Of a stretch of 44,065 bases of DNA, positions 1 to 8,470 are shown piece by piece. The notes beneath the pieces were generated by a model, which did not search any database, was not told the DNA's origin, and saw only the letters and a list, made by a program, of their open reading frames with translations. The translations under genes were made by a program, and so were the position numbers. This DNA is from Gammaproteobacteria bacterium (lineage in GTDB: Bacteria > Pseudomonadota > Gammaproteobacteria > SZUA-21), in assembly GCA_003233345.1 (NCBI GenBank), contig QILK01000028.1, positions 1 to 44,065 of the forward strand, written 5' to 3'. Every line of letters starts with the position of its first letter. The stretch's first letter is position 1.

Positions 1-660
1 CCAGGGTATGTCGGTTATGAAGAGGGGGGTTATCTAACAGAGGCGGTCAGGCGTCGACCTTATTCGGTTATTTTGCTTGACGAAGTCGAAAAGGCTCATC
101 CAGATGTCTTTAATATATTATTGCAAATTCTCGATGACGGTCGATTGACCGATGGTCACGGTCGTACGGTTGATTTTAGAAATACGGTTATTGCCATGAC
201 CTCAAATCTTGGTTCAGAGCTGATACAGGAGTTTTCGGCAGCGGGGGACTATGAAAAAATAAAATCAGCTGTCATGGAAGTAGTCGGTACCCAGTTTCGT
301 CCCGAGTTTATTAATCGAATTGATGAGCTAGTCGTTTTTCATCCGCTAGCGCGGGAACAGATCCGATCAATTTGTGAAATTCAAATTGAACAGCTACGCT
401 TGCGGTTAGTTGATATGGGGCTGGATCTTAAAGTATCGTCTGCGGCGTTGGACTTACTCGGCGAAGCCGGTTTCGATTCGGTTTATGGTGCGCGGCCCCT
501 TAAACGCGCTATTCAGCAGAAACTAGAAAACCCGCTTGCGGAGCGTATGTTGGCGGGGGACTATAAGCCAGGGAATGTTATATCGGTCGATGTAAAAAAA
601 GGCCAATTAGTATTTAGTGCAAAAGAGGGCGTGGTTTCGTTGCACAGTGCCAGAGCTTGA
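1..660 (+). CDS. clpB: ClpB disaggregase, C-terminal part (partial at window edge)
   Basis: ClpB is a cytosolic hexameric AAA+ disaggregase that works with DnaK to rescue aggregated proteins. The open frame runs in from base 1, so only the last 219 residues or so are visible; the ORF-track start at 73 is an internal TTG. Visible are the end of the second AAA domain ([16 protein letters not shown]), Walker [13 protein letters not shown], sensor-1 MTSNLGS, the arginine-finger region [11 protein letters not shown], and the sensor-2 motif [10 protein letters not shown] in the C-terminal small domain. All are standard for the ClpB D2 ring. The gene ends 41 bases before a REP-like repeat and converges on the downstream dehydrogenase gene. 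ClpA or ClpC are less likely because the D2 sequence is the ClpB form and no ClpP-binding loop is seen. Confidence 0.93.
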   Translation, partial: PGYVGYEEGGYLTEAVRRRPYSVILLDEVEKAHPDVFNILLQILDDGRLTDGHGRTVDFRNTVIAMTSNLGSELIQEFSAAGDYEKIKSAVMEVVGTQFRPEFINRIDELVVFHPLAREQIRSICEIQIEQLRLRLVDMGLDLKVSSAALDLLGEAGFDSVYGARPLKRAIQQKLENPLAERMLAGDYKPGNVISVDVKKGQLVFSAKEGVVSLHSARA

Positions 661-701
661 TGCTTTTACAAGAAACTTAATTGATATAAGTTTAGTTTCC
701 C

Positions 702-734
702 GTAGCCCGGACTTCGCGTAGCGAACGCCGGGGG
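702..734 (+). repeat. REP-like 31-bp quasi-palindrome, single unit
   Basis: This unit reads GTAGCCCGGACTTCGCG followed by TAGCGAACGCCGGGG. It can fold with CCCGG/CCGGG and TTCGC/GCGAA stems separated by a two-base mismatch. It lies between the convergent clpB and dehydrogenase genes, where it could end transcription from either side. It is a solitary unit without the conserved core seen in paired copies. Confidence 0.85.
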
Positions 735-790
735 AAAAATAACTTTCTTTGATCCAACCGAAATCCCAAAATCGCCAACCAATCATGTGA

Positions 791-1639
791 TCAGCTTTTA
801 CTTAGAATCCGGTCTAGCATCCGCGTACTTAAAAATCGTTTGAGGTACCAAAAAAGGTGTGTAGGCACAGTAACACGATAACGTGGTTTTGGATATTTAC
901 TTTCTAATGCATGAATAACTTTTTTGAGAACAGCTTCGGGTGTCAATGTGAACCTGGCTACCGGCCCGGTTTTTTTCAGACGTTCCAGCCAATGGCGATA
1001 AAATTCACGATAAACACTATTTTCGCGGTCAATATTATTAAGAAAATGAGGAACGCTGTTTTCGCGAATACGCGATGCAATAGGACCGGGTTCGACTAAG
1101 CTGATAAAAATATTGGTATCGTATAATTCCAGGCGCAGGGTATCACTCAGTCCTTCTATCGCATATTTACTGGCATTATAAGCACCGCGAAATTTGAGTG
1201 GCATAAAGCCAAGAATGGAACTGTTCTGGATAATTCGACCATAACCCTGAGCGCGCATAACGGGTATCACCAGGTTGGTTAATTCAAGCCAGCCGAATAC
1301 ATTAGTTTCAAACTGTTTCTTGAGTACGCTGCGTGTTAAATCTTCTACTGCACCAGCTTGTGCATAAGCGCCGTTGTTAAACAGGGCGTAGAGTTTGCCT
1401 TGGGTTTGCGCGAGTATTTGCTCAAGCGCGCGATGAATGCTTCCTGAGTCCCGTAAGTCCAGTTGCAGTGAACAGAACCCATCGGCCCTTAACTTCTCGA
1501 CGTCGTCAAGCTTACGTGCAGTTGCAAATACCTTGTAACCACGCTGTTTTAATCCCTTGGCAACACCAAAACCAATTCCACTGGAACAGCCGGTTATCAG
1601 TATCGTTTTATCGGAGAATGAATTGTCAGGTTTGTGCAT
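791..1639 (-). CDS. Short-chain dehydrogenase/reductase (SDR)
   Basis: This is a classical NAD(P)-dependent SDR oxidoreductase; the substrate cannot be read from the sequence. The N-terminal Rossmann motif TGCSSGIG, the NNGAYA stabilising motif, a catalytic serine in NSSILG, the YNASK (YxxxK) pair and the PGPI cofactor motif are all present in the expected order. The track ORF begins 25 codons upstream. I chose the ATG at 1639 because it puts the Rossmann strand about ten residues from the N-terminus, as usual, and because a perfect TATAAT lies inside the longer ORF, so the longer start would need an upstream promoter. The gene stands alone and converges on clpB. It resembles the YbbO/retinol-dehydrogenase-like group, but that placement is tentative. 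Confidence 0.85.
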   Translation of the reverse strand: MHKPDNSFSDKTILITGCSSGIGFGVAKGLKQRGYKVFATARKLDDVEKLRADGFCSLQLDLRDSGSIHRALEQILAQTQGKLYALFNNGAYAQAGAVEDLTRSVLKKQFETNVFGWLELTNLVIPVMRAQGYGRIIQNSSILGFMPLKFRGAYNASKYAIEGLSDTLRLELYDTNIFISLVEPGPIASRIRENSVPHFLNNIDRENSVYREFYRHWLERLKKTGPVARFTLTPEAVLKKVIHALESKYPKPRYRVTVPTHLFWYLKRFLSTRMLDRILSKS

Positions 1640-1669
1640 AAATAGAATTGGCCACTGATTTTGAGACCT

Positions 1670-1675
1670 ATTATA
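1670..1675 (-). promoter_or_regulatory. Candidate -10 element for the SDR gene
   Basis: A perfect TATAAT on the minus strand lies about 30 bases before the chosen ATG at 1639. No good -35 box is visible at 16-18 bp. It favours the shorter start of the dehydrogenase. Confidence 0.35.
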
Positions 1676-1885
1676 CAATAAAATGTGCGGTAATTGATAC
1701 CAGTCTGCTACCATCTTTTATTAACAAAATGGCTCAGGCTATGGTATCTTTAACAAAGCGCCGACAATAAAAAATCATATATTAAGAAAAAACTAATATA
1801 CGTCAGTGTATGAGTATTAACAAATCGACTACCTATAAAAACATAATAAGAAAATAACACGCGAAATAGCGCAAGGGATGACTAG

Positions 1886-2584
1886 TTGTTTAATGAAAAT
1901 GGTACCAATTCCCCATCGTCTTTAACGGGTTCCAATCTTGGCCTTCATATTGGTGATACGTTGCAATTGCAGATTGTCAATGATGTTTCTGTCAGGGTAT
2001 ATTGCAAGCTTATTGGTTATCTACCCGGAAAAAGTCTAGTGGTAACTTCACCCCGGATCGAGGGCAAGCTATGTAAACTTAATGAAGGGCGTGTCATTAC
2101 AGTACGGATGCTTTCCGGTAACACTGTTCTTGGATTTGACTCTAAAGTCATTTATTCTGCCAGAACACCTTATCCGCATATTCACTTAGCGTGTCCGTTT
2201 AGTACCGGTAAAATTTTAGTGCGCAAAGCGCAAAGAATTAAATCAGGAATTATTGTTTCAGTATTGGGCGAGAGTACGGAAATATCTGCCGTCAAGCCAA
2301 TATCGGCTGTTACTTACGATATCAGTACTTCAGGTGCAATGCTGGAAGCAAAAGATGAATTAGGTCAAGTCGGTGATCTGTTAACACTGAAGACGCGAAT
2401 CAACCTTGGTGGTAACAGCGAATATCTAACAATTCCGGCGATATTAAAAAACATTCGTTTCGACAAAAACCCAGTCTCTGGCCGTAGTCTTTATTATCAT
2501 GGTGTCGAGTTTCAGATACTAGAGCAACAGGATAGCATTGTGTTGCATGGTTTTATCTTTGAGAAAATGGTTTCGATAAAGTAA
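1886..2584 (+). CDS. PilZ-domain c-di-GMP receptor, YcgR-like
   Basis: The C-terminal half (about residues 110-230) is a PilZ domain with the c-di-GMP binding signature RKAQR (RxxxR) followed by DISTSG (D/NxSxxG), so binding should be intact. The N-terminal half (about residues 20-100) is a beta-rich domain of the PilZN/YcgR_2 type, as in YcgR, which slows the flagellar motor when c-di-GMP is high. Whether this protein acts on a motor is not shown; no motility genes are nearby. The start is a TTG at 1886 preceded by AAGGGA at suitable spacing. The nearby ATGs at 1877 and 1892 are in another frame. It is monocistronic, with AT-rich sequence upstream. It is a possible reader of the c-di-GMP made or degraded by the GGDEF-EAL protein at 30-32 kb. 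Confidence 0.85.
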   Translation: MFNENGTNSPSSLTGSNLGLHIGDTLQLQIVNDVSVRVYCKLIGYLPGKSLVVTSPRIEGKLCKLNEGRVITVRMLSGNTVLGFDSKVIYSARTPYPHIHLACPFSTGKILVRKAQRIKSGIIVSVLGESTEISAVKPISAVTYDISTSGAMLEAKDELGQVGDLLTLKTRINLGGNSEYLTIPAILKNIRFDKNPVSGRSLYYHGVEFQILEQQDSIVLHGFIFEKMVSIK

Positions 2585-2688
2585 CCGTAACAAGCCTATT
2601 TCCCTTATTTTTATCTGTCTATCGTGTCAAATTTTTGTCTATCGGCTTTTATTGTAAGGATAATATCGTTATTTTCTGGTTAGACAGA

Positions 2689-2842
2689 GTAGCCGGACTT
2701 CGCGTAGCGAACGCCGGGGAAAAGGATTAGGGTTCAAAATTCAATTAAACAGGCGTATGCGCAAGGTAGTCGGTAGCGGACTAAGACTGAGGACAATAGG
2801 ATGTTTGTTCTCCCGGCGTTCGCTGCGCGAAGTCCGGGCTAC
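2689..2842. repeat. Composite REP element: inverted REP units around a conserved core
   Basis: The left unit (2689-2719, with one C missing from the CCCGG arm) and the inverted right unit (2812-2842) enclose a core containing AAAATTCAATTAAACAGGCG and GGTAGTCGGTAGC. The same core recurs at 3420-3576 and 17284-17439. Just after the right unit comes TTTGCCCAGTCT and a degenerate AAGCCCGGG, a tail shared with the copy at 3420. The element fills most of the gap between the PilZ gene and the zinc-ribbon gene. Confidence 0.85.
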
Positions 2843-2890
2843 CTATTTTATATTTGCCCAGTCTTTGCGTGAAGCCCGGGTTAGTTTAAA

Positions 2891-3193
2891 TTAAAGGATA
2901 CGAACTACGATCGCGGTAATAATTGCCAACAGTGTAGCGCTTAGCCAGAAAAAAGTGTTACTGCGGTTTTGTCGCTCGCTAAGCCGTTTTGAGGTCGTAT
3001 GGATACGGGTTATGCGTGTGCCGATGAGGGGGTTAAAAGGGTCCATACCAAGCCGCGCTTGCTGAGTCTTCCTGTCATACGGGGTATGACACGATGGGCA
3101 TGCATGGGATGAGAAAATATCGATGTCTGAGCGCGTGTAGTTGCAGCTCGGGCATCGATGGTAAGTGTGTTTTATCGGTTCTAATACAAGCAT
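2891..3193 (-). CDS. Small zinc-ribbon protein with C-terminal membrane helix
   Basis: This is a 100-residue protein I do not recognise by name. It starts with a zinc ribbon made of two CxxC knuckles, CPSC (about residues 14-17) and CPSC (about 33-36). A polar linker rich in Arg and Thr follows, and then one hydrophobic segment (FFWLSATLLAIITAIVV) at the extreme C-terminus, so it is probably a tail-anchored membrane protein with the ribbon in the cytosol. It is isolated between two composite REP elements, with no operon partner. An intact ATG, full-length hydrophobic tail and zinc knuckles argue for a real gene. Function unknown. Confidence 0.65.
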   Translation of the reverse strand: MLVLEPIKHTYHRCPSCNYTRSDIDIFSSHACPSCHTPYDRKTQQARLGMDPFNPLIGTRITRIHTTSKRLSERQNRSNTFFWLSATLLAIITAIVVRIL

Positions 3194-3419
3194 TGAATTA
3201 TCTTCTTATTTTTGTTGTTATTATTTTTATTATATTCAGGTTTTGTATTTGATTACTGCTGTTTCATTCTTTGTGAAACTTCGTTATGCAGAATCTCTCT
3301 CTCCACCATGGAAAGAATTCTATAAGCAAATAACAAGACTGTAAAACACTTATTTTTTTTTTGCGCCAATAAATCGTCACACCAGCATATCACCTAAATA
3401 AATTAAGACTAATAAACAA

Positions 3420-3576
3420 GTAGCCCGGACTTCGCGCAGCGAACGCCGGGAAAAAAAGAATAGGGTTCGAAATTCAATTAAAACAGCCGTATGGGCGAGG
3501 TAGTCGGTAGCTAACTAAAACAGGGAAAAACAGGATGTTTGTTCTCCCGGCGTTCGCTGCGCGAAGTCCGGGCTAC
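3420..3576. repeat. Composite REP element, second copy
   Basis: The REP unit at 3420-3450 and its inverted partner at 3546-3576 flank the conserved core (TAGGGTTCGAAATTCAATTA, then GGTAGTCGGTAGC and GGATGTTTGTTCTCCCGG). It closely matches the copies at 2689 and 17284. The 226 bases before it (3194-3419) are AT-rich and hold no gene I can see. Confidence 0.88.
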
Positions 3577-3597
3577 ATTTTTTATACTTGCCCAGTC

Positions 3598-3615
3598 TCG
3601 CAGCGAACGCCGGGG
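3598..3615 (+). repeat. Truncated REP half-unit beside the ABC transporter stop
   Basis: TCGCAGCGAACGCCGGGG is the right half of a REP unit, reached through the tail TACTTGCCCAGTC that is also found after the copy at 2689. It lies 15 bases from the stop codon of the ABC transporter gene. Confidence 0.7.
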
Positions 3616-3630
3616 AAAAAACATGAAAAA

Positions 3631-5445
3631 CTATAATGACTGCAGCTTTTGCTTTTCCGAAATAACTTTCTTCTCTTCTTGTTGTAGCCGCCACATATGT
3701 GCATAGTGCTTCCCAAGCTTGAGTAATTCGTTATGGGTGCCCGATTCACAAATTTCGCCTTTGTCCATGACCAGTATTTTGTTGGCATCGATAATAGTTG
3801 ATAGGCGATGGGCTATGACTAACGTAGTATGGTGAACAGCCATCGCTTTTAAAGCTACCAAAATAGACTGTTCAGATTGTGAGTCTAACGATGAGGTTGC
3901 TTCATCAAAGACCAGAATCATTGGGTTTTTTAGAATCGCCCGGGCGATTGCCACACGTTGTTTTTCACCACCGGATAATTTTAGTCCGCGTTCGCCAACG
4001 AGCGTATTATATTTTTCCGGTAGACTTTCGATAAAGTCATGTATATTGGCAGTTTTAGCAGCGTCGATAACCTCGTCGAGTTCGGCGCCCGGTTTTGCAT
4101 AGGCAATGTTATAAAAAACAGTATCGTTAAACAGTATGGTATCTTGTGGGACGATGCCAATTGCGCGGCGTAAACTCGCCTGAGTAACGGTAGCTGTGTT
4201 TTGCTGATCAATTAAAATGCTGCCATTGTCTACGTCATAAAATCGGAATAGTAAGCGGGCAATCGTCGATTTTCCTGCGCCGCTGCCACCGACAACAGCG
4301 ACTTTTTCTCCGGAATTTATCGTAAACGATATATTTTTCAGGATCGCCCGATCTGCATTGTAGCTAAAATTGACCTGATCAAATTCAACAACCGCCTTAG
4401 TGACTTGCAGTTCTTTAGCGTCGGGTTTATCGATGATTTCCGGTTTTTCTTCCAGTAGTTTAAACATGCGATCCATATCCGATAACGCATGTTTTAGCTG
4501 ACTATAGACGATGCCAAGAAAATTTAGCGGTATAAACATCTGGATCATAAAGGCGTTAACCAGTACAAGGTCACCGAGCGTCATAGTGCCATTGACGACG
4601 CCGTTGGCAGCCATGACCATAATAATGGTAACGCCGACAGCAATAATAGCGCTCTGTCCAACATTTAATGCCGACAGGGAGGTTTGACTTTTGACCGCAG
4701 CATCTTCCCATTTGTGCATGGTCTCGTCATAGCGCCGCAACTCCAGTGACTCATTACCAAAGTATTTGACCGTTTCATAATTTAATAGCGCGTCTACAGA
4801 TTGACTATTAGCGGCCGAGTCCATTTTGTTCATGGTAACCCTGAACTTCATTCGCCATTCGGTGATGATCATGGTGGTAATGATATATAAAATCACGGTG
4901 CCAAAGGTGACAATGGCAAACCAGATATTGTAGTTGGCCAGTAGAATGACAGCGATCAGTGTGACTTCTACCAGAGTCGGGATGATGCTAAAGACCAGAT
5001 AATTTAATAATGAACTGACACTATGGGTACCCCTGTCCAGATCGCGGGTAATGCCGCCGGTTTTGCGGTCGAGATGAAAGCGCAGTGACAGCTTGTGCAT
5101 GTGTTCAACGACGTTGGTGGACATCTGTCTTACCGAGCCATGGCGAACACGAGCAAATAAAGCGTCACGAATTTCATTAAATAGTGACGAAACGATTTTT
5201 AGGGCACCATAAGCCAGTAGCAGTGCAACAGGTAAAAATACACTGGGATTTTTTGTGGCATCCAGCGCATCGATCACCCCTTTAAAAATGACGGGCGCAC
5301 CGACCATCGCCACTTTCGCGGCAATCAACGCTAACAAGGCAATGATAACGCGGCCACGATATTGCAACAAAAACGGAAACAGGCTGCGAATGGAGTTTAG
5401 ATCATTCCGGTTTTTACTCGGAAGATGGGTTTGTCCTCTATACAT
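3631..5445 (-). CDS. Atm1-type ABC exporter (fused permease and ATPase)
   Basis: This is an inner-membrane half-transporter expected to act as a homodimer. The N-terminal part holds a six-helix type-1 exporter fold (about residues 20-320 of the chosen start), including the Atm1/HMT1-like stretch LDRKTGGITRDLDRGT. The ATPase domain has Walker A GGSGAGKS, Q-loop VPQDT, signature LSGGEKQR, Walker B ILVFDEATSSLD and H-loop IAHR. Atm1/HMT1 relatives export glutathione-linked sulfur or metal compounds; that substrate is family knowledge only. The track ORF starts at a TTG at 5520. The ATG at 5445 is preferred because the preceding 25 residues are unconserved-looking, but neither start has a clear ribosome site. 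It is divergent from fmdB-aspS. Confidence 0.88.
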   Translation of the reverse strand: MYRGQTHLPSKNRNDLNSIRSLFPFLLQYRGRVIIALLALIAAKVAMVGAPVIFKGVIDALDATKNPSVFLPVALLLAYGALKIVSSLFNEIRDALFARVRHGSVRQMSTNVVEHMHKLSLRFHLDRKTGGITRDLDRGTHSVSSLLNYLVFSIIPTLVEVTLIAVILLANYNIWFAIVTFGTVILYIITTMIITEWRMKFRVTMNKMDSAANSQSVDALLNYETVKYFGNESLELRRYDETMHKWEDAAVKSQTSLSALNVGQSAIIAVGVTIIMVMAANGVVNGTMTLGDLVLVNAFMIQMFIPLNFLGIVYSQLKHALSDMDRMFKLLEEKPEIIDKPDAKELQVTKAVVEFDQVNFSYNADRAILKNISFTINSGEKVAVVGGSGAGKSTIARLLFRFYDVDNGSILIDQQNTATVTQASLRRAIGIVPQDTILFNDTVFYNIAYAKPGAELDEVIDAAKTANIHDFIESLPEKYNTLVGERGLKLSGGEKQRVAIARAILKNPMILVFDEATSSLDSQSEQSILVALKAMAVHHTTLVIAHRLSTIIDANKILVMDKGEICESGTHNELLKLGKHYAHMWRLQQEEKKVISEKQKLQSL

Positions 5446-5569
5446 AGTGTATGATGATAGTTTGATTGAATAATGTAGGCAAATAAATTTTTTAAAGTAC
5501 TTTATTAGAGGTGTAGGCAAGCCCCGTCACATACAGATATTTGCATATTAAACTTTATTAGCAAACGTT

Positions 5570-5603
5570 GGTTTTTCAAACGCCCAGGTTTTTCAAACGC
5601 CCA
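5570..5603 (+). repeat. Perfect 17-bp tandem duplication
   Basis: GGTTTTTCAAACGCCCA occurs twice back to back (5570-5586 and 5587-5603) in the spacer between the divergent ABC transporter and fmdB genes. It looks like a simple slippage duplication. No other feature is evident in this 290-base spacer. Confidence 0.8.
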
Positions 5604-5733
5604 GTGATTTTGATTTATACGGACATTAAAGCATTGAGTAGCGGGATTAGCTATTGCTTGCGGTAAAATAATTGATAGTGAGTATTTGGCTGAGATCGGC
5701 TGAAGTAACGTTAGTTTTAATTGGGGAATTGTA

Positions 5734-6054
5734 ATGCCAATATATGAGTATCGCTGTGGTGATTGCGGCCACGAGTTAGAAAAACTGCAAAAATTGGATG
5801 AGCAACGACTTATTGATTGTCCTGAATGTGGTCAGGCCGCTTTGCAAAAGCTGATTTCTGCCGCAGGGTTTCGTTTGAAAGGCAAAGGTTGGTATGAAAC
5901 TGATTTCAAAACCGGTCAAAAAAAGAATGTCTCCGATACCAATTCCGACAAGCCTAAAACAGCTGAACCCGTTAAAAAAAATGAACAGTCCAAATCAGCC
6001 GCAAACACAAAAAAATCCAATAACACAACATCCAGTGATTCAAAATCATCCTGA
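5734..6054 (+). CDS. FmdB-family zinc-ribbon protein
   Basis: This is a small cytosolic protein of the FmdB regulatory family (Zn ribbon, CxxC_CxxC_SSSS type). The ribbon is complete: YEYRCGDCGHE at residues 4-14 and CPECG at about 30-34, followed by the family motif GFRLKGKGWYETDF. The C-terminal 45 residues are a low-complexity Lys/Ser/Asn tail (KKSNNTTSSDSKSS) that is common in this family. GGGGA seven bases before the ATG supports the start. It precedes aspS by about 100 bases, a very common arrangement in gammaproteobacteria that suggests co-transcription. The molecular role of the family is not well established. Confidence 0.9.
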   Translation: MPIYEYRCGDCGHELEKLQKLDEQRLIDCPECGQAALQKLISAAGFRLKGKGWYETDFKTGQKKNVSDTNSDKPKTAEPVKKNEQSKSAANTKKSNNTTSSDSKSS

Positions 6055-6157
6055 TTAGCTTCACGACTGCAAAAAACCGATTAAAAGTTGCGTTTAGGTC
6101 GGCAACGACTTAATATGCGCAGTTTCTGACCGCGAGATACTAAATAAAGAAAGGAAT

Positions 6158-7936
6158 ATGAGAACTCATTATTGTGGACAAATAAACGAATCTTTTGTTG
6201 ACCAGACAGTTGACATCTGCGGCTGGGTTTATCACCGCAGAGTACACCCGAATGCGATTTTTATCGACTTGCGTGACCGCGAAGGGGTTGTGCAAATAGT
6301 GTTCAACCAGGAAGATGCCGAATTACATAAGCATGCTGATCAAATCAGACCCGAATATGTTATTCGTGTGCGCGGGCGAGTGGTGCCGCGTGAAGAAGGC
6401 CAGGAAAATTCCAAGCTCGCGTCTGGTAAAGTGGAAATTCTGGCGCAAGAACTTGAAGTTTATAGCGCCTCAGAAACACCGCCATTTCAGATTGACGATA
6501 CCGATATCTCCGAAGAACTGCGATTGAAATACCGCTATATTGATCTGCGACGACCTGCCATGCGTGATCAGATTGTAATGCGTTCGCGGATTGTTAAGCA
6601 AATAAGGGATTTTCTTGATCAGGAAGGTTTTCTTGAAATTGAAACACCGATGTTAACCAAAGCGACGCCAGAAGGGGCCAGGGATTATCTGGTTCCCAGC
6701 CGGACGCATGAAGGTGCATTTTTTGCGTTACCACAATCACCCCAGTTGTTTAAACAACTACTGATGGTATCCGGATTTGATCGTTATTTTCAGATTGTCC
6801 GTTGTTTTCGCGATGAAGATTTACGTGCTGATCGGCAGCCGGAATTTACTCAATTGGATATAGAAACTTCTTTTCTTGACGAAGAAGAGATCATGGATCT
6901 CAATGAAAATCTAATGAGACATATCTTTAAGGTTGCGCTGGATATCGATTTGCCAAAGCCGTTTCCACGCATGACGCATGCAGAAGTCATGCGTCGTTAT
7001 GGTTCTGATAAACCGGATTTAAGGGTGCCACTGGAACTTATTGATGTCGCAGATTTAATGCAGTCAGTCGAGTTCAAGGTTTTTGCTGCACCGGCCAATG
7101 ATGCAAAATGCCGGGTTGTGGCTATCGTGGCCCCGCAGGGTAGCAAGTTAACTCGCAAGCAGATTGATGGTTATACCAAATTTGTCGGCATATACGGTGC
7201 AAAAGGACTGGCTTATATTAAAGTCAATGATAAGGATAAGGGTCGAGAAGGGCTGCAATCGCCGATTGAAAAATTTTTACCCGACGATGTACTGGCCGAG
7301 TTACTGGAGCGTACCCAGGCAGAAAATGGTGACGTGATATTTTTTGGCGCAGATAAAGCCGGAATCGTTAATGAAGCCATGGGTGCATTAAGAAATCAGC
7401 TAGGGAAAGATTTGCAATTGATGAGTTCGGAATGGAAACCGTTATGGGTCGTCGACTTTCCAATGTTTGATTGGGATGAAAAGGCCAAACGCTGGACCGC
7501 GCTACACCATCCATTCACTGCGCCCAAAGAAGAGCATATTGAAATATTGTCTTCTGATCCGGGTGCAACTTTATCGCGTGCTTACGACATGATTGTAAAT
7601 GGCGTTGAGTTGGGCGGCGGTTCTATGCGTATCTATCGTGAAAAAATACAACGGACGGTGCTGGGGCATCTGGGTATTTCGGAACAGGAAGCGGAAGATA
7701 AATTTGGATTTTTATTAACGGCCTTGCGTTACGGTTGTCCACCGCACGGTGGTATTGCCTTTGGTATTGATCGTTTGATAATGTTATTAACCGGATCAGA
7801 TTCAATTCGCGATGTAATTGCGTTTCCAAAGACCCAGTCGGCCAGTTGCTTGTTGACCGAAGCACCGTCAGAGGTGAGCAAGGCACAGCTTAAGGAATTG
7901 GGTATTACCGTTAAAAAGAAACCGGTAGAAAAGTAA
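6158..7936 (+). CDS. aspS: Aspartyl-tRNA synthetase
   Basis: This enzyme charges tRNA-Asp with aspartate in the cytosol. At 592 residues it has the usual length of the bacterial-type enzyme. It starts with the OB-fold anticodon-binding domain ([20 protein letters not shown]). The class II catalytic core follows, with motif 2 [18 protein letters not shown] near residue 220, the bacterial GAD insertion around residues 300-400, and motif 3 GIAFGIDRL near residue 535. AAGAAAGGA sits just before the ATG. Genes that follow are nudB and nadA; aspS-nudB adjacency is also found in Escherichia. Whether it also charges tRNA-Asn cannot be judged without testing for gatCAB elsewhere in the genome. Confidence 0.97.
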   Translation: MRTHYCGQINESFVDQTVDICGWVYHRRVHPNAIFIDLRDREGVVQIVFNQEDAELHKHADQIRPEYVIRVRGRVVPREEGQENSKLASGKVEILAQELEVYSASETPPFQIDDTDISEELRLKYRYIDLRRPAMRDQIVMRSRIVKQIRDFLDQEGFLEIETPMLTKATPEGARDYLVPSRTHEGAFFALPQSPQLFKQLLMVSGFDRYFQIVRCFRDEDLRADRQPEFTQLDIETSFLDEEEIMDLNENLMRHIFKVALDIDLPKPFPRMTHAEVMRRYGSDKPDLRVPLELIDVADLMQSVEFKVFAAPANDAKCRVVAIVAPQGSKLTRKQIDGYTKFVGIYGAKGLAYIKVNDKDKGREGLQSPIEKFLPDDVLAELLERTQAENGDVIFFGADKAGIVNEAMGALRNQLGKDLQLMSSEWKPLWVVDFPMFDWDEKAKRWTALHHPFTAPKEEHIEILSSDPGATLSRAYDMIVNGVELGGGSMRIYREKIQRTVLGHLGISEQEAEDKFGFLLTALRYGCPPHGGIAFGIDRLIMLLTGSDSIRDVIAFPKTQSASCLLTEAPSEVSKAQLKELGITVKKKPVEK

Positions 7937-7957
7937 CTGACGTTAACGGATAGTCCT

Positions 7958-8437
7958 ATGTCCGAGCTAACCTTTAAAAGGCCGGAATCTGTCCTGGTTC
8001 TGGTCTATAGTCGCGATAATAATGTATTGCTGCTTAATCGATGCGATCCGGCCGGTTATTGGCAATCGGTTACCGGTAGCCTGGAATGGGGCGAAACCGC
8101 ACCAGTAGCGGCGCAACGTGAGTTATTCGAGGAGACTGGATTAATAGCCGGTAAGTCGTCTGAATTGATCGATCTCGCACAAACAAATTGCTTTCCAATC
8201 CTGCCTGCGTGGCGAGCCCGCTACGATCCTGCGATAGATCATAATATTGAGCATGTATTTGCCATCTGCTTGGAGGTGGAAATTGCGGTTAAAGTAAATC
8301 CAGCTGAACATAAGCAGGCTATTTGGGTGAGTAAACAAGAAGCACTTGAAATTGTGAATTCATACACAAATATCAAAGCAATTTTGCATCATGTCCCCCC
8401 CAAAAAGGATATGGAGTGGGAATATACTAGCAGTTAG
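7958..8437 (+). CDS. nudB: Dihydroneopterin triphosphate pyrophosphatase (Nudix)
   Basis: This is a cytosolic Nudix hydrolase that removes pyrophosphate from dihydroneopterin triphosphate in folate synthesis. A complete Nudix box is present at about residues 40-62: GSLEWGETA, then REL, EETGL, matching Gx5Ex7REUxEExGU. The N-terminal RPESVLVLVYSRDNNVLLL and the C-terminal WEY are typical of NudB, and the 159-residue length is close to the family norm. It starts 21 bases after the aspS stop, so it is probably translated from the same message. The assignment as NudB rather than another Nudix enzyme rests on both sequence and the aspS neighbour. Confidence 0.9.
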   Translation: MSELTFKRPESVLVLVYSRDNNVLLLNRCDPAGYWQSVTGSLEWGETAPVAAQRELFEETGLIAGKSSELIDLAQTNCFPILPAWRARYDPAIDHNIEHVFAICLEVEIAVKVNPAEHKQAIWVSKQEALEIVNSYTNIKAILHHVPPKKDMEWEYTSS

Positions 8438-8470
8438 TATTTAGAGAAGTCACTTTAAACGGGTCTTAAA

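Noticed and set aside
911-1099. 62-aa plus-strand ORF
   Set aside because: It is a shadow of the dehydrogenase gene on the opposite strand.
1640-1714. N-terminal extension of the SDR ORF
   Set aside because: A TATAAT lies within it and the extension precedes a normal Rossmann start; the ATG at 1639 fits better.
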